64,000 bases of DNA from Polyangiaceae bacterium. GTDB lineage: Bacteria > Myxococcota_A > Polyangia > Polyangiales > Polyangiaceae. A program made the position numbers and the translations under genes. The stretch covers positions 186,001 through 250,000 of the forward strand of contig JACKEB010000016.1 of assembly GCA_020633205.1 (NCBI GenBank), read 5' to 3'. Shown one piece after another: positions 33,176-42,053 of this stretch. Within the stretch, counting starts at the first letter, position 1. The number at the start of each line of letters is the position of its first letter. Below the pieces are notes generated by a model. That model was not told the DNA's origin. It ran no database searches and saw only the letters and a list, made by a program, of their open reading frames with translations.

Positions 33176-35293
33176 TTAGTTGTCAGCAGCGTCAACCGAG
33201 TTGGCAGGCTCTAGCCCTGGATCCAGCGCTCGGTCCGCTTCGCCCACCTCGACCTCTGTCTGGGCCGGCTCTTCCTCACGCCCCAACACATCCCGCAATG
33301 CAGCCAGCTGTTTCTTGCCGACTCCGCGCACAGCCAGCACCTGCTCGTCACTTGCTCGTCGGATGCGAGCGACTGAGCCAAACGCCGCGAGCAGCGCCTT
33401 GCGCAGCACCGGACCTACCCCCGGCACGTCATCGAGCTGCGACCCGAGTCGCCGCTTCTTACCTAACTGCTTACGCCCCCGGTTCGCGAAGCGGTGCGCT
33501 TCATCTCGAGCGTGGGCGAGCATGTAGAGCTCCGGGCTGTTGGGCTTGAGCGCGACCGGGTTCTTCTGACCTGGGAGGTAGACGCGGTCGACCACCTTCT
33601 CCTCTCCCGGGCGCTCTCGCTCCTTCGCGAGACCCACGATGGGCAGGTTGAACAGCCCCAGGTCCTGGGCGGCAGTGAGAGCCACGCCGAGCTGTCCCTT
33701 GCCACCATCCACCACGAACAGGTCCGGCAGATCCCACTCCGCCTCCCGGCTTCCCAAGGTGTCCGTGGCGGCTTCATCCTTTGCTTCCTGCTCGGCGGCC
33801 TTTTTTCCTCGCAGAAATCGCCGACTCAGCACTTCATACATCGCGCCGTAGTCGTCACCCTCCGATGCGAGCCGGACTTGAAACGAGCGATAGCGTGCCT
33901 TGTCCGGCTTTCCGTCCTTCAGCGCGACGATGGAGCCAACGGTATCCCGGCCGCCCAAGTGTGAGATGTCGCAGCACTCGATTCTGCGCGGTAAAGCGGG
34001 GAGCCGAAGGCGTTGTTGGATGCGGCCGAGGCGCTCATCCATGTCCTCCCCTGCCCGCTTCTTCTCGGTGAAGGCATGACGCGCGTTGTCCATGGCCAGC
34101 TCCAGCAGCTGGCGGCGAGGTCCCCGAGCAGGCGCGAGCACCTGGCAGCGTCGCGCACGTTGACCTTGCGCCTCGAGCACGACGGCGCGGCGCTCCGAGA
34201 GCCACTCCGCGACGCCTTCGGCCGCGTCGGGCAGCACAGGCACCAAGACTTCATCGGGGATCCAAGCGTTCGCCGGCCCGTCTTCCGCGTAGTGATCCCG
34301 CAGGAAGGCGGCCACCAGCTCGTCGTCGGGCAGCTCGAGGCGTGGGTAGGAGAAGGTTGCTGCCTCCACGACGCGCCCTTTGCGAATGTACAACACCGCG
34401 AGCTCCACCAGGTCGCCTTCACGGTAGAGCCCCATCACGTCCTGGTCGCGATCGGTAACCACCACAACGCGCTGTTGCTGGCGCACGACGCTGACCGCGC
34501 GGAGTTGGTCGCGGTAGGTGGCGGCGAGCTCGAACTGCATCGCGTGGCTCGCGTCGTACATCCGCGACTCCAGTTCTTCGGACAGCTCGTCGTGCCGATC
34601 CTCGAGGAAGAGCGCCACGGATCGCACCTGCTGCGAGTAGTGATCCTCGTCGATCGCGTAGACGCAAGGCGCCGGACAGCGCTTGATCTGATACTGCAGA
34701 CACGGTCGTTTCCGCGAGGCGAGCTCACTGTCGCTGCACGTCCGCAGCTGAAAGTGCTTCTCCACCAGGTGCAAGGTGCGGCGTGCCGCCGTGGCCGAAT
34801 GGAAAGGACCGAAGTAGCGCGCGCCGTCATCGTTTGGACGGCGCACCAGCTCGAGGCGGGGCCAGCGCTGACCTCCCTGGTTTTCTCCACGCAGATCCAG
34901 GCGCAGCGTGAGGTACTCCTTGTCGTCCCTCAGCTTGACGTTGAAGCGCGGCTGACGCTCCTTGATCAAGCTGTTCTCGAGGATCGCGGCTTCCTTCTCG
35001 GTGGAAGTGACGAAGGTCTCGAGATCCGCGACGCTCTTCAACAGCAACGGGATGAAGGCGCGCACATCGCTGCTGCCCTCTTGAAAGTAGCTTCGCACGC
35101 GCGAACGCAGGCTCTTCGCCTTGCCGACGTAGAGCGGCTTGCCCTTCTTGTCGCGGAAGACGTAGCAGCCGGGGCGCGCAGGCAGGGCGTCGAGCTTCTC
35201 CTGAACCAGCGTGGGCCAGCGCTCGGAAGCGGACTCTGCGGTCGATTCTTGCTCTGCGGCTTGGTCGTCCATGTCTACCGGCTGGCGCGGCAC
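33176..35293 (-). CDS. uvrC: Excinuclease ABC subunit C (UvrC)
   Basis: 705 residues from a GTG at 35293; an ATG at 35272 (MDDQAAEQE) is the alternative. UvrC makes both incisions in nucleotide excision repair. Domains in order are the GIY-YIG endonuclease (ARPGCYVFRDKKGKPLYVGKAKSL, about 40-63), a Cys region (PCLQYQIKRCPAPC), a UvrB-binding UVR segment (YDASHAMQFELAATYRDQL), an RNase H-like domain (RIECCDISHLGG, DLFVVDGGKGQL, and HRFANRGRKQL) and C-terminal helix-hairpin-helix motifs (LDDVPGVGPVLRKALL, VRGVGKKQL). The acidic tail after 680 is not conserved. It stands alone, divergent from the VanW gene. Confidence 0.97.
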   Translation of the reverse strand: MPRQPVDMDDQAAEQESTAESASERWPTLVQEKLDALPARPGCYVFRDKKGKPLYVGKAKSLRSRVRSYFQEGSSDVRAFIPLLLKSVADLETFVTSTEKEAAILENSLIKERQPRFNVKLRDDKEYLTLRLDLRGENQGGQRWPRLELVRRPNDDGARYFGPFHSATAARRTLHLVEKHFQLRTCSDSELASRKRPCLQYQIKRCPAPCVYAIDEDHYSQQVRSVALFLEDRHDELSEELESRMYDASHAMQFELAATYRDQLRAVSVVRQQQRVVVVTDRDQDVMGLYREGDLVELAVLYIRKGRVVEAATFSYPRLELPDDELVAAFLRDHYAEDGPANAWIPDEVLVPVLPDAAEGVAEWLSERRAVVLEAQGQRARRCQVLAPARGPRRQLLELAMDNARHAFTEKKRAGEDMDERLGRIQQRLRLPALPRRIECCDISHLGGRDTVGSIVALKDGKPDKARYRSFQVRLASEGDDYGAMYEVLSRRFLRGKKAAEQEAKDEAATDTLGSREAEWDLPDLFVVDGGKGQLGVALTAAQDLGLFNLPIVGLAKERERPGEEKVVDRVYLPGQKNPVALKPNSPELYMLAHARDEAHRFANRGRKQLGKKRRLGSQLDDVPGVGPVLRKALLAAFGSVARIRRASDEQVLAVRGVGKKQLAALRDVLGREEEPAQTEVEVGEADRALDPGLEPANSVDAADN

Positions 35294-35446
35294 TACGATG
35301 TCTTCTGGCTCGTTGGCGGCGCCTGATCGCCGCCTCTCCCCGCCCCGGCTGTGGCCAAAGCAGGGTTCTTGCGGCTGGTTCTTAGCACGCCCGTTGGTCC
35401 GCTGATCAGCGCTGCTTGCTTGACGGATCGCAGACCCGTTTTCAAG

Positions 35447-37018
35447 ATGCGCGGGCTCATGCGCATCGCCGGTCGCGACATCCCCCGAGCCGCAGTGAAG
35501 ACAGCGCTCAGCCTTGGAATCGCCCTGATCGCCGGGCTGGCTATTGGGCTCCTACTCACCCCCAAAGGCCCAAAGCCAGACGACGTGAAGGAGCAGGCAC
35601 CCGAGGTGTGGCTACTTGGCAAGCCACTCCCCCTCGACGACCAGGCGACGTCGCGGGCCGTGGAGCGAGTGCGAACCTACGTCACACGACGCTTCGCGCT
35701 GGAGATCGCAGGCGAGGATCCAAAACGGATCCAGCCCGGACGCCTGGGAGTCGAGATCGACAAGGTGCGGCTCTCCGAGCTGGTGCGGGACGCCCAGGAC
35801 CCCACGAGCCCCATGCGCCGAGTTTGGCGCAACGGGGACAAGAGCCAGCGCATCGACCTCCCGGTGCCCATCGTCATCGACACCGACTCGGCGCTGCCTA
35901 CCCTGCTCTCCCTCAAGGGTGAGCTCGACCGGCTGCCTGTCGACGCGCGTCTGGATCTGGAGAAGCGCGTGATGGTTCCCGAGGTGATGGGACGGCAGCT
36001 CGACGTCGATTTGACCCTCGCTTCTTTCCGCACGGCGCTCCTGCATGGCGAAGATCGCGCTCAAGTGGTGTTCGAAGAGCAGCGCCCGCGTCGCGTGAGC
36101 AAAGAACTCGAAGGCGTTTCATTCGATCACGTGCTGGGCGCCTTTGAAACGCCCTACGACCGTTCCCAGCGCGCGCGAGAACGCACCTTCAATCTGCGCC
36201 TAGCGGCTTCGCGGCTTGACGGACACGTGTTGATGCCTGGCGAGGTCTTCGACTTCAACGACGTCGTGGGGCCGCGGGACGAAGCCGCCGGCTACAAAGT
36301 GGCCGCCGTCATCGCCCAGGGCGAGCTGGTCGACGGGATCGGTGGCGGTACCTGCCAAATCTCGGGGACGCTCCACGGCGCTGCGTTCTTTGCCGGGCTG
36401 GAGGTGGCGGAACGCTACCCCCACACGCGCCCGAGCTCGTACATCAAGATGGGAATGGACGCGACGGTGGTGTACCCGACCATCAACTTCCGCCTGAAGA
36501 ACAACCAGAGCTTCCCCATCGTGCTGCATGAGACCGTGCGCGGAGGCAAAGTCCGCGCGGAAATTCTCGGACCGGTCCCAGCGAAGACAGTGACCCTGAT
36601 TCGCCGCGTCCTCACCACCATCCCCTACGACGAGATCGAACGCCCAGATCCCGCGCTGAAGAGCGGAGTGCGTGTGTTGGCCCAGCGCGGAGTCCCAGGA
36701 TTCAGGCTGCGCCGCTACCGAGTCACGCGGGACGGCCCCCACGCGATCCGCGAGCGCTGGGACGAAACCTACCCACCCACGCAGCAGATCATTCGCGTGG
36801 GCAGCTCGAGCGACGGCAAAGAGAAGGCAAACGACGACCCCCACGGGGAGTACCTCGCGGACGAGCTCCTGGTGATCACCAAGAGCACCGACGAAAAGGA
36901 CCCGAAGCAAGTCGAGTTCCGGGAGAATCGGGAGAAGGGCAAGTACGGCGAGCCGGGCTGGACCAAAGAGGCCGGGATGCCCATCTACGAGCACCACAGC
37001 GGCAAAGCAGAGGAGTAG
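35447..37018 (+). CDS. VanW-family membrane-anchored protein
   Basis: 523 residues from the ATG at 35447; an ATG 12 bases later is also possible. An N-terminal membrane anchor (about 15-37) is followed by a peptidoglycan-binding-4-type region (about 100-250) and the VanW domain. The VanW domain carries GEVFDFNDVVGPRDEAAGYK, DGIGGGTCQISGTLHGAAF and PTINFRLKNNQ, the conserved family core. VanW proteins occur in glycopeptide-resistance clusters and widely elsewhere; their biochemical role is not settled. No van genes are nearby, so resistance should not be assumed. A charged C-terminal tail is rich in Glu/Lys. It lies downstream of and divergent from uvrC. Confidence 0.9.
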   Translation: MRGLMRIAGRDIPRAAVKTALSLGIALIAGLAIGLLLTPKGPKPDDVKEQAPEVWLLGKPLPLDDQATSRAVERVRTYVTRRFALEIAGEDPKRIQPGRLGVEIDKVRLSELVRDAQDPTSPMRRVWRNGDKSQRIDLPVPIVIDTDSALPTLLSLKGELDRLPVDARLDLEKRVMVPEVMGRQLDVDLTLASFRTALLHGEDRAQVVFEEQRPRRVSKELEGVSFDHVLGAFETPYDRSQRARERTFNLRLAASRLDGHVLMPGEVFDFNDVVGPRDEAAGYKVAAVIAQGELVDGIGGGTCQISGTLHGAAFFAGLEVAERYPHTRPSSYIKMGMDATVVYPTINFRLKNNQSFPIVLHETVRGGKVRAEILGPVPAKTVTLIRRVLTTIPYDEIERPDPALKSGVRVLAQRGVPGFRLRRYRVTRDGPHAIRERWDETYPPTQQIIRVGSSSDGKEKANDDPHGEYLADELLVITKSTDEKDPKQVEFRENREKGKYGEPGWTKEAGMPIYEHHSGKAEE

Positions 37019-37098
37019 CCCTCCGAGCGGCCGAAGCCACGCGCTGGCAAGCCAAAGAATGGCTGCAAAGTGGGGCGCTTTTGGTTAGCCTCCAGGCC

Positions 37099-37440
37099 AT
37101 GACGCGTTCGTCTTTGCTCTTCGTGCTGCTTTGCTCCCCCTTGGCCATCGCCTGCGGTGGAGGCGCGGTCGCGAGCGTCCCCAACATCGAGCCGGTGTAC
37201 GCGCCGATGCCCGAGACCAACGACCTCGACGACGAAACAATCGAAGAGGACGAGGAGGAGTCGGACGGGCCCGCTGACGCAGCGAAGCCAGCTGACGACG
37301 GCGACAAGGACGACGCGGACGACGGCGACGAGGACGACGACGACAAGGCCGACGCGAAGGACGCCAAGCCTGGCAAGGCCGACGCGAAGGCGCCAAAGAG
37401 CGACCCCAAAGCGGACGCCAAGGCCCCTGCCAAGAAGTAG
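37099..37440 (+). CDS. Small acidic/Lys-rich lipoprotein
   Basis: 113 residues from the ATG at 37099. A lipoprotein signal ends in lipobox AIAC (Cys19) followed by GGG. The mature part is disordered in character: a run rich in Asp/Glu (DETIEEDEEESDG, DDADDGDEDDDDK) and then Lys/Ala/Pro repeats (ADAKAPKSDPKADAKAP). Such tails resemble flexible spacers or cell-wall-contacting tethers, but no function can be assigned. The strong compositional bias could also bind cations. It lies between the VanW gene and a dual-specificity phosphatase on the same strand. Confidence 0.7.
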   Translation: MTRSSLLFVLLCSPLAIACGGGAVASVPNIEPVYAPMPETNDLDDETIEEDEEESDGPADAAKPADDGDKDDADDGDEDDDDKADAKDAKPGKADAKAPKSDPKADAKAPAKK

Positions 37441-37501
37441 GTGCGCCGCTTGCGAGCTGGCCACCGCTCAGGTTCCCGCCTCGAGTTGCTGGGTCTAATT
37501 C

Positions 37502-38011
37502 ATGTGGCCCATTCGTGATCGCCTCTACCTCGGCGACTACGCGTCCGGCGTAGCTGCCCTCGCTGGCGTGCGCCGGCCGCTTCCCTCCGGGGAGCTGGCG
37601 CCATTCGCAGGAGTCGTTTCCCTGTGTCCCATGCCGCTATTCCCCGAGGATACGATCCCCGGACCCGAAGCGGAGGAGACCGAGTGGCTCGAGCTTCCCA
37701 TCGCTGATGGAGGCAACGGAGAGCAGGAGTTCGAGGCGGCACTGCGCATCGCCGAGCGCTTCGCGCGGCGGCGCATCGCGGCGGGGAACGTACTGATCCA
37801 CTGCGCGGCCGGTATGAGCCGGAGCGTCAGCGTCGTCGCCGCCCTGCTGTGCAGCGAAGGTCTCGCGCCGACTCAAGCGTTCGTCGCGGTCGCAAACGCG
37901 AAGGCCAAGGCCGCCGGAAGGCGCACTCACGACCCGATGAGCTTGATCGAACCCGCGGCTGAATTCAGACGCGTCTTGGAGCGGCTATACGGTCGGAAGC
38001 CCGCGAGATAG
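37502..38011 (+). CDS. Dual-specificity protein phosphatase-like protein
   Basis: 169 residues. The Cys-based phosphatase signature HCAAGMSRSVSVVAALL (about 101-117; HCxxGxxRS) is intact, and the N-terminus IRDRLYLGDYASG matches the dual-specificity phosphatase start. A candidate general-acid Asp lies in LPIADGG. It should dephosphorylate Ser/Thr/Tyr residues or another phosphoester in the cytoplasm; there is no signal peptide. Myxobacteria are rich in eukaryote-like kinases, but none is adjacent here. It is followed by the TetR gene on the same strand, 143 bases on. Confidence 0.88.
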   Translation: MWPIRDRLYLGDYASGVAALAGVRRPLPSGELAPFAGVVSLCPMPLFPEDTIPGPEAEETEWLELPIADGGNGEQEFEAALRIAERFARRRIAAGNVLIHCAAGMSRSVSVVAALLCSEGLAPTQAFVAVANAKAKAAGRRTHDPMSLIEPAAEFRRVLERLYGRKPAR

Positions 38012-38154
38012 TGATCGAATCAGGGGCTGGCCCTTGACGAGTCCAGCGCCCCTGAGTGAAAACCACACGGCCGAACGTGGGGCCGACGGCATGCAGTAGC
38101 GCTTCCCGCTTTCCACATGCGGTGCCGTCCGGCGCGAATCAATCCAAGGGGAAC

Positions 38155-38856
38155 ATGTCAGCTTCAGATGAGTCGAGTACGCCGGGCAGCGTCAGCGAGC
38201 AGCCCGAAACCAACGAGTCGGCACCTCGAGCAGTGGACTGGGACAACCCCCGCGTCGCCTCGATCCTAGCGGCGGCCGCGAAGTGTTTCGCGCGGAAAGG
38301 CTTCACCGCCACGACCTTGGCAGAGATCGGCAAGGAGCTGGGGCTACGCAAGAGCATCGTCCACTACTACTTCGCGAGTAAGGCAGCGCTGATCCATGAA
38401 GTGCAGAGCTACACCTACCATCGCCACCTCGATGGCGTGCGTGCGGCGCTGAACCAAGCCCCCAAAGACGACAGCCCCGCTCGACGCGCAACGAGCGCCT
38501 TGAACTCGCTCTGGGGCGCACTGAAGGAGAACCGCACGACCCTGTGGCTCAACATCGAGGTCTGGGCATCCGCCCGGCGTGACGAAGAGCTCAAGCGCCG
38601 TGCCGCTGCGCTCCACCAGGACAGCCGCAAGCTGGTCCAGGAAGGCATGGCCGACGTGCTGGGGGATCCTGGCGCTTTGGGCGGCCAGCTCGTCCCCATC
38701 AGCTCGCTGATCATCGCCGTGTTGAACGGCCTATCCGTCGCGGAGTACCTCGAAGGGGAAGACGCCAAGGCGGACGAAGCCTACCAGCTGTTTCTGCTGC
38801 TCCTACGCCTCGGCCTCAAGGAGGTCGAAGCCGCCAAGGCCGCCGCAGGCGCTTGA
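38155..38856 (+). CDS. TetR/AcrR-family transcriptional regulator
   Basis: 233 residues from the ATG at 38155, which has AAGGGG four bases upstream; the frame also extends 99 bases further but without a better start. A polar 30-residue leader precedes the TetR helix-turn-helix (ILAAAAKCFARKGFTATTLAEIGKELGLRKSIVHYYFASKAAL, about 35-80). The C-terminal ligand domain is all-helical (LNIEVWASARRDEELKRRA). It probably represses genes in response to a small molecule, but the target is not evident: the divergent or adjacent genes are a phosphatase and a lipoprotein. Confidence 0.92.
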   Translation: MSASDESSTPGSVSEQPETNESAPRAVDWDNPRVASILAAAAKCFARKGFTATTLAEIGKELGLRKSIVHYYFASKAALIHEVQSYTYHRHLDGVRAALNQAPKDDSPARRATSALNSLWGALKENRTTLWLNIEVWASARRDEELKRRAAALHQDSRKLVQEGMADVLGDPGALGGQLVPISSLIIAVLNGLSVAEYLEGEDAKADEAYQLFLLLLRLGLKEVEAAKAAAGA

Positions 38857-38875
38857 CCCTCGTTTCCTCCGGGAT

Positions 38876-39754
38876 TCAGTTCGAGCAGCCGGAGGTGTCA
38901 ATATTCGAGAAGTCCGCCACGTGGTCGCTGAGCATCTGATGCCCCGTCGTCCAGTCGAATACGGGACCGACGAAGTCGAAGGTGGCGCCCGCGCAGAGTC
39001 CGGGATCCTGGGTGAGGAAGAGCGGTGCGGCGATGGGAGCGGTTCCGTACAGAACGCGGTACTCCGTCCCGCCCGCTGAGCCGACGGTGTCCACCGTCGC
39101 GTTGTTGATCGCCACCAGTTCGCTCTCGAAGTCCTCGCTCAGTGCCGTGCCTGCGCCAGCAGAGATGGTCTGAGCGAGATTCGTCACGACGTCGAAGTTC
39201 CCGCCATCGTTGGTCAAGATCTCGTGGCTGGTGACCTGCTTTTGGCCGTTGAAGCTACCGAGTTCCTTCACCCAGAGGTCGAGCTTGTTGCCCCGCACAA
39301 CGGTCGGCACCTTGCCCTCGAAGACCATGATTGCCGGCCCCGGCTGCACCGCCTGTACAAGGTAGCTGTTGGAGCGCACGTAGGTGACGTAGACGCCAGT
39401 TACGGTCGCGTCCACAGAACCGTCGGGCAACGCGCGCAGGTCCTTGAGCGACAGGCTGGCACCACCCGTGCCCGCAAGACCGCCCGTGGCACCGGCGCCC
39501 GCGGCACCGCCAGTTCCACCAACCGCGCCAGTTCCAGCCGCGCCGCTTCCCCCAGCCGCGCCAGTCCCCCCCACGCCGCCGTTGCCAGCGGAGCCTCCGC
39601 TACCGCCGCTCGCGCCAGTGCCCCCTGCGCCCGCACCACCAGTGCCGGCCTGACCACCGGTGCTTCCGCTGGAGGCCTCATTGATCGAGGTGGAGGAGCA
39701 GCCCAAAGCGCACGCGGCAACACAGACAGCACCAAGCAAGTCTCGAGTGTTCAT
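38876..39754 (-). CDS. Lipoprotein with Gly/Ala/Thr-rich spacer and OB-like domain
   Basis: 292 residues from the ATG at 39754; the frame extends 40 codons upstream, which I reject because the lipoprotein signal starts here. The lipobox is ALGC (Cys19). Residues about 25-100 are a low-complexity spacer of TGG, AGG and SGG triplets, a common surface-lipoprotein linker in Polyangiales. The C-terminal 190 residues are beta-rich (VDATVTGVYVTYVRSNSYLV, LDLWVKELGSFNG) and may form an OB-type fold, with Cys residues near the end. The function is unknown. It is divergent from the DUF882 gene. Confidence 0.78.
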   Translation of the reverse strand: MNTRDLLGAVCVAACALGCSSTSINEASSGSTGGQAGTGGAGAGGTGASGGSGGSAGNGGVGGTGAAGGSGAAGTGAVGGTGGAAGAGATGGLAGTGGASLSLKDLRALPDGSVDATVTGVYVTYVRSNSYLVQAVQPGPAIMVFEGKVPTVVRGNKLDLWVKELGSFNGQKQVTSHEILTNDGGNFDVVTNLAQTISAGAGTALSEDFESELVAINNATVDTVGSAGGTEYRVLYGTAPIAAPLFLTQDPGLCAGATFDFVGPVFDWTTGHQMLSDHVADFSNIDTSGCSN

Positions 39755-39872
39755 TCCGCGGCAGCTTATCACGGCGTCAACAGCGCTCTCGCGCCAGAAA
39801 GCCGCGGGTTTTGCCGCGAGTTCGATTCCGCAATCGCTCTCGCGTAGTTGACGACCCCTACGCTCGTAACGC

Positions 39873-41051
39873 ATGTTTCGGCGGGTGAACAGGCGTGCGG
39901 TGACAACCAGCTCGAGTCGGCGCCTTACGCGCCAGCTCGCGGCGTTGGTCGCCTGCGCTGCCCTCGCCAGTTCAGCCGGGGCAGCTCCCGCTCAGAAGGC
40001 GTTGCGTGGCCCGACGCTACCCACCCGTGATCTCGGACCGCTCAGCGCCACGTCGTGGCTCGTGGGAGAAGGTCAAAGCTATCGTCTCCCGACGTGGTCC
40101 GAGGCGCCGCTGCTGCAACGCTTCGTGAACCCAGCGGTCGAGCGGCGGCACCCCGCCGATGAGTTCTGGCATGGTCGCTTCGGCGAACGGGCGCTGAAGA
40201 GCGACCTGCACCTGGTCTGGCTCGACGGTGACGCTGATCCGACTCCAGGCGTCGACCTCCACCTCCCCCAGCTTCTCCCCACGGAATCGACAGCCGACGA
40301 TTTGCCGACCTGGTTGCGCGACTCCCAGGCGCAAGCCCTGGCGCACAACGGCGAAGATTTGAGTTCACCCTGGCGGGGACCGCAGCTCTTGCCCACGTGG
40401 GCCATGCAAGCGCCCCCCGCGCCATCGGAGCCGTTTTCCTTCGCTCCGCTGCGCAGGCCTTGCGCCGCGTGGGAGCCGACGCCGCGGGAAATCACCATCG
40501 GGCGCTACGGCGCAGAGACCGATCGCTTCCTGCTACTCGAGTGCGACGGGTCGATAGCCCCAGAGGCACTCGATCGGCTGAGCGTGATGGCTCGTCCGCC
40601 GGGTGTGGAGCGCCCCTCGCTACCGCTGCCTGTCGAGCCCGACGCCGAGGCTGTGAAGGACGGCGAATGGCTGCACGGGGTCAAGCTGCTGCATCCGCGC
40701 GTGTTGTGGCTGCTGAACAAGCTTGCGCTGGCTTACCCCGGTCACCCCATCTACTTGATCAGCGGTTACCGTAGGGATGCGCACGGCAGCTACCACAAGA
40801 AGGGGCGCGCCCTCGACTTGTTCATGAGCGGCGTCCCGAACGAGGATCTGTTCAAATACTGCCACAAGCTCAAGGACGTGGGCTGCGGGTACTACCCGAA
40901 CCACAATTTCATTCACGTGGACGTGCGGCCGTTCGGCAGCGGGCATCCGTTCTGGGTGGACGTATCCGGACCTGGAGAGCCTTCTCGCTATGTGGATGGC
41001 TGGCCCGGCGTGATTGAGTCCGGCGGGTTGTCTTGGGCGGGCGGCGGGTGA
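39873..41051 (+). CDS. DUF882/M15-like peptidoglycan peptidase
   Basis: 392 residues with a signal peptide (about 1-38, ending near GAAPA). The C-terminal domain (about 255-370) matches the YcbK/DUF882 relatives of M15 D,D-peptidases: LISGYRRDAHGSYHKKGRALDLF supplies the His/Asp pair, and YYPNHNFIHVDVR supplies the second His set. These enzymes cut or bind peptidoglycan stems in the periplasm. The first 220 residues are not recognised, and contain two Cys (RRPCAAW and LLLECDG). Its stop overlaps the holB GTG as GTGA, so the two genes are translationally coupled, an unusual pairing. Confidence 0.85.
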   Translation: MFRRVNRRAVTTSSSRRLTRQLAALVACAALASSAGAAPAQKALRGPTLPTRDLGPLSATSWLVGEGQSYRLPTWSEAPLLQRFVNPAVERRHPADEFWHGRFGERALKSDLHLVWLDGDADPTPGVDLHLPQLLPTESTADDLPTWLRDSQAQALAHNGEDLSSPWRGPQLLPTWAMQAPPAPSEPFSFAPLRRPCAAWEPTPREITIGRYGAETDRFLLLECDGSIAPEALDRLSVMARPPGVERPSLPLPVEPDAEAVKDGEWLHGVKLLHPRVLWLLNKLALAYPGHPIYLISGYRRDAHGSYHKKGRALDLFMSGVPNEDLFKYCHKLKDVGCGYYPNHNFIHVDVRPFGSGHPFWVDVSGPGEPSRYVDGWPGVIESGGLSWAGGG

Positions 41052-42022
41052 GCTTCGCGGATCTCCTCGGCCAGCCCGTTGCCACACGGATATTAACTCT
41101 GGCGCTCGCTCGGGGCCAGGTGCACCATGCCTATCGCTTCGAAGGGCCGGACGGCGTGGGCAAGGAACGCGCTGCGTTCGCGTTGGCTCAAGCGCTGGTT
41201 TGCAGTGAACCGACCTCTGAGGGGCTTGCTTGTGGCGCCTGCTCCGCCTGTCGGCGGGCGCTGAGCCTCAGCCCAGAAGAGCCGTGCGTTCCTCTGCACC
41301 CCGACGTGATTCTGGTGGCGCGGGGCTTGTACTCGAAGACCCTCGGCAAAGCCGAGAGCAATGGCATCAGCGTGCAGCAGATCCGCGAGGTGGTGCTGAG
41401 CCGTGCTGGGTACTCGCCGCACGAAGGCCGAGCGATGGTGTTCATCATCCGAGACGCCCATGAGCTCACCGTCCAAGCGGCCAACGCTCTGCTCAAGACC
41501 CTCGAGGAGCCGCCGCCTGCGACTCACTTCATCCTGCTCACCGACAGCCCAGGCAGGATGCTCGACACGATCCGCTCACGCACCCTGGCGCTGCGCTTCG
41601 GCGCCCTGCCGGATCAAATCGTCTCGCGCATCCTCGAGGAAAGAGGCATCGACACGGCGGTGGCGCGGTTCGCCGGAGGCTCCGCCAGCAAGGCCCTGGA
41701 GCTCAGCGACGTGGAGCTCTCGGAGCGGCGCGCCGAGTTCGTCGAGAACATCAAGCGCGCGCTGCAGGCGCCCGATCTCGGTTCCGCCATCTCGGGCCTC
41801 GATCTGCGCAACAAGGACCGCCGAGAGCTGCGCCAGGAGCTCGCGTTCCTCGCCCACAGCCTGGCAGAGCGCGCTCGGGTGATCGTGAGCAAGGACCCGG
41901 GCGCCGCGGAGAAGGCCGCGCGTCGCTATGCCGCTGTGGGTGCGTCGATGGAGGCGCTGGAGCAGAACGCCTCCCCCGCCCTGACCGTCGAGAGCCTGAT
42001 CGCGACGCTGCGGCAAGGCTGA
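41048..42022 (+). CDS. holB: DNA polymerase III delta-prime subunit
   Basis: 324 residues from the GTG at 41048, coupled to the previous stop as GTGA; the ATG-type start 15 bases upstream is inside the previous gene. Delta-prime is a subunit of the clamp loader. It shows SFADLLGQPVATRIL, a P-loop-like GPDGVGKERAAFALAQAL (about 35-52), a Cys cluster for zinc (CGACSACRRAL with an earlier Cys), DAHELTVQAANALLKTLEEPP, and FILLTDSPGRMLDTIRSR, the sensor-1/SRC-type region. It is a little smaller than E. coli HolB, with a shortened C-terminus. Its last codons and stop are partly duplicated (42011-42046). Confidence 0.93.
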   Translation: MSFADLLGQPVATRILTLALARGQVHHAYRFEGPDGVGKERAAFALAQALVCSEPTSEGLACGACSACRRALSLSPEEPCVPLHPDVILVARGLYSKTLGKAESNGISVQQIREVVLSRAGYSPHEGRAMVFIIRDAHELTVQAANALLKTLEEPPPATHFILLTDSPGRMLDTIRSRTLALRFGALPDQIVSRILEERGIDTAVARFAGGSASKALELSDVELSERRAEFVENIKRALQAPDLGSAISGLDLRNKDRRELRQELAFLAHSLAERARVIVSKDPGAAEKAARRYAAVGASMEALEQNASPALTVESLIATLRQG

Positions 42023-42046
42023 GCGCGGCGGTAAGGCTGAGCTTCA
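42011..42046 (+). repeat. Degenerate 18-bp duplication over the holB stop
   Basis: CGGCAAGGCTGAGCG (42011-42025) recurs 18 bases later as CGGTAAGGCTGAGCT (42029-42043), 13 of 15 bases identical and in the same frame. The unit holds the last two codons and the TGA stop. The second copy also gained a TAA. Confidence 0.6.
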
Positions 42047-42053
42047 CTCAGCC
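42035..42053. terminator. Hairpin between convergent holB and thiE
   Basis: GGCTGAG (42035-42041) pairs with CTCAGCC (42047-42053) around CTTCA. It covers the gap between the holB stop and the thiE stop and could act in both directions, but no T-tract follows on either strand, so this is tentative. Confidence 0.35.

Noticed and set aside
35447..37018. Vancomycin-resistance role for the VanW protein
   Set aside because: No vanA/H/X/S/R-type genes are nearby and VanW domains are widespread outside resistance clusters.
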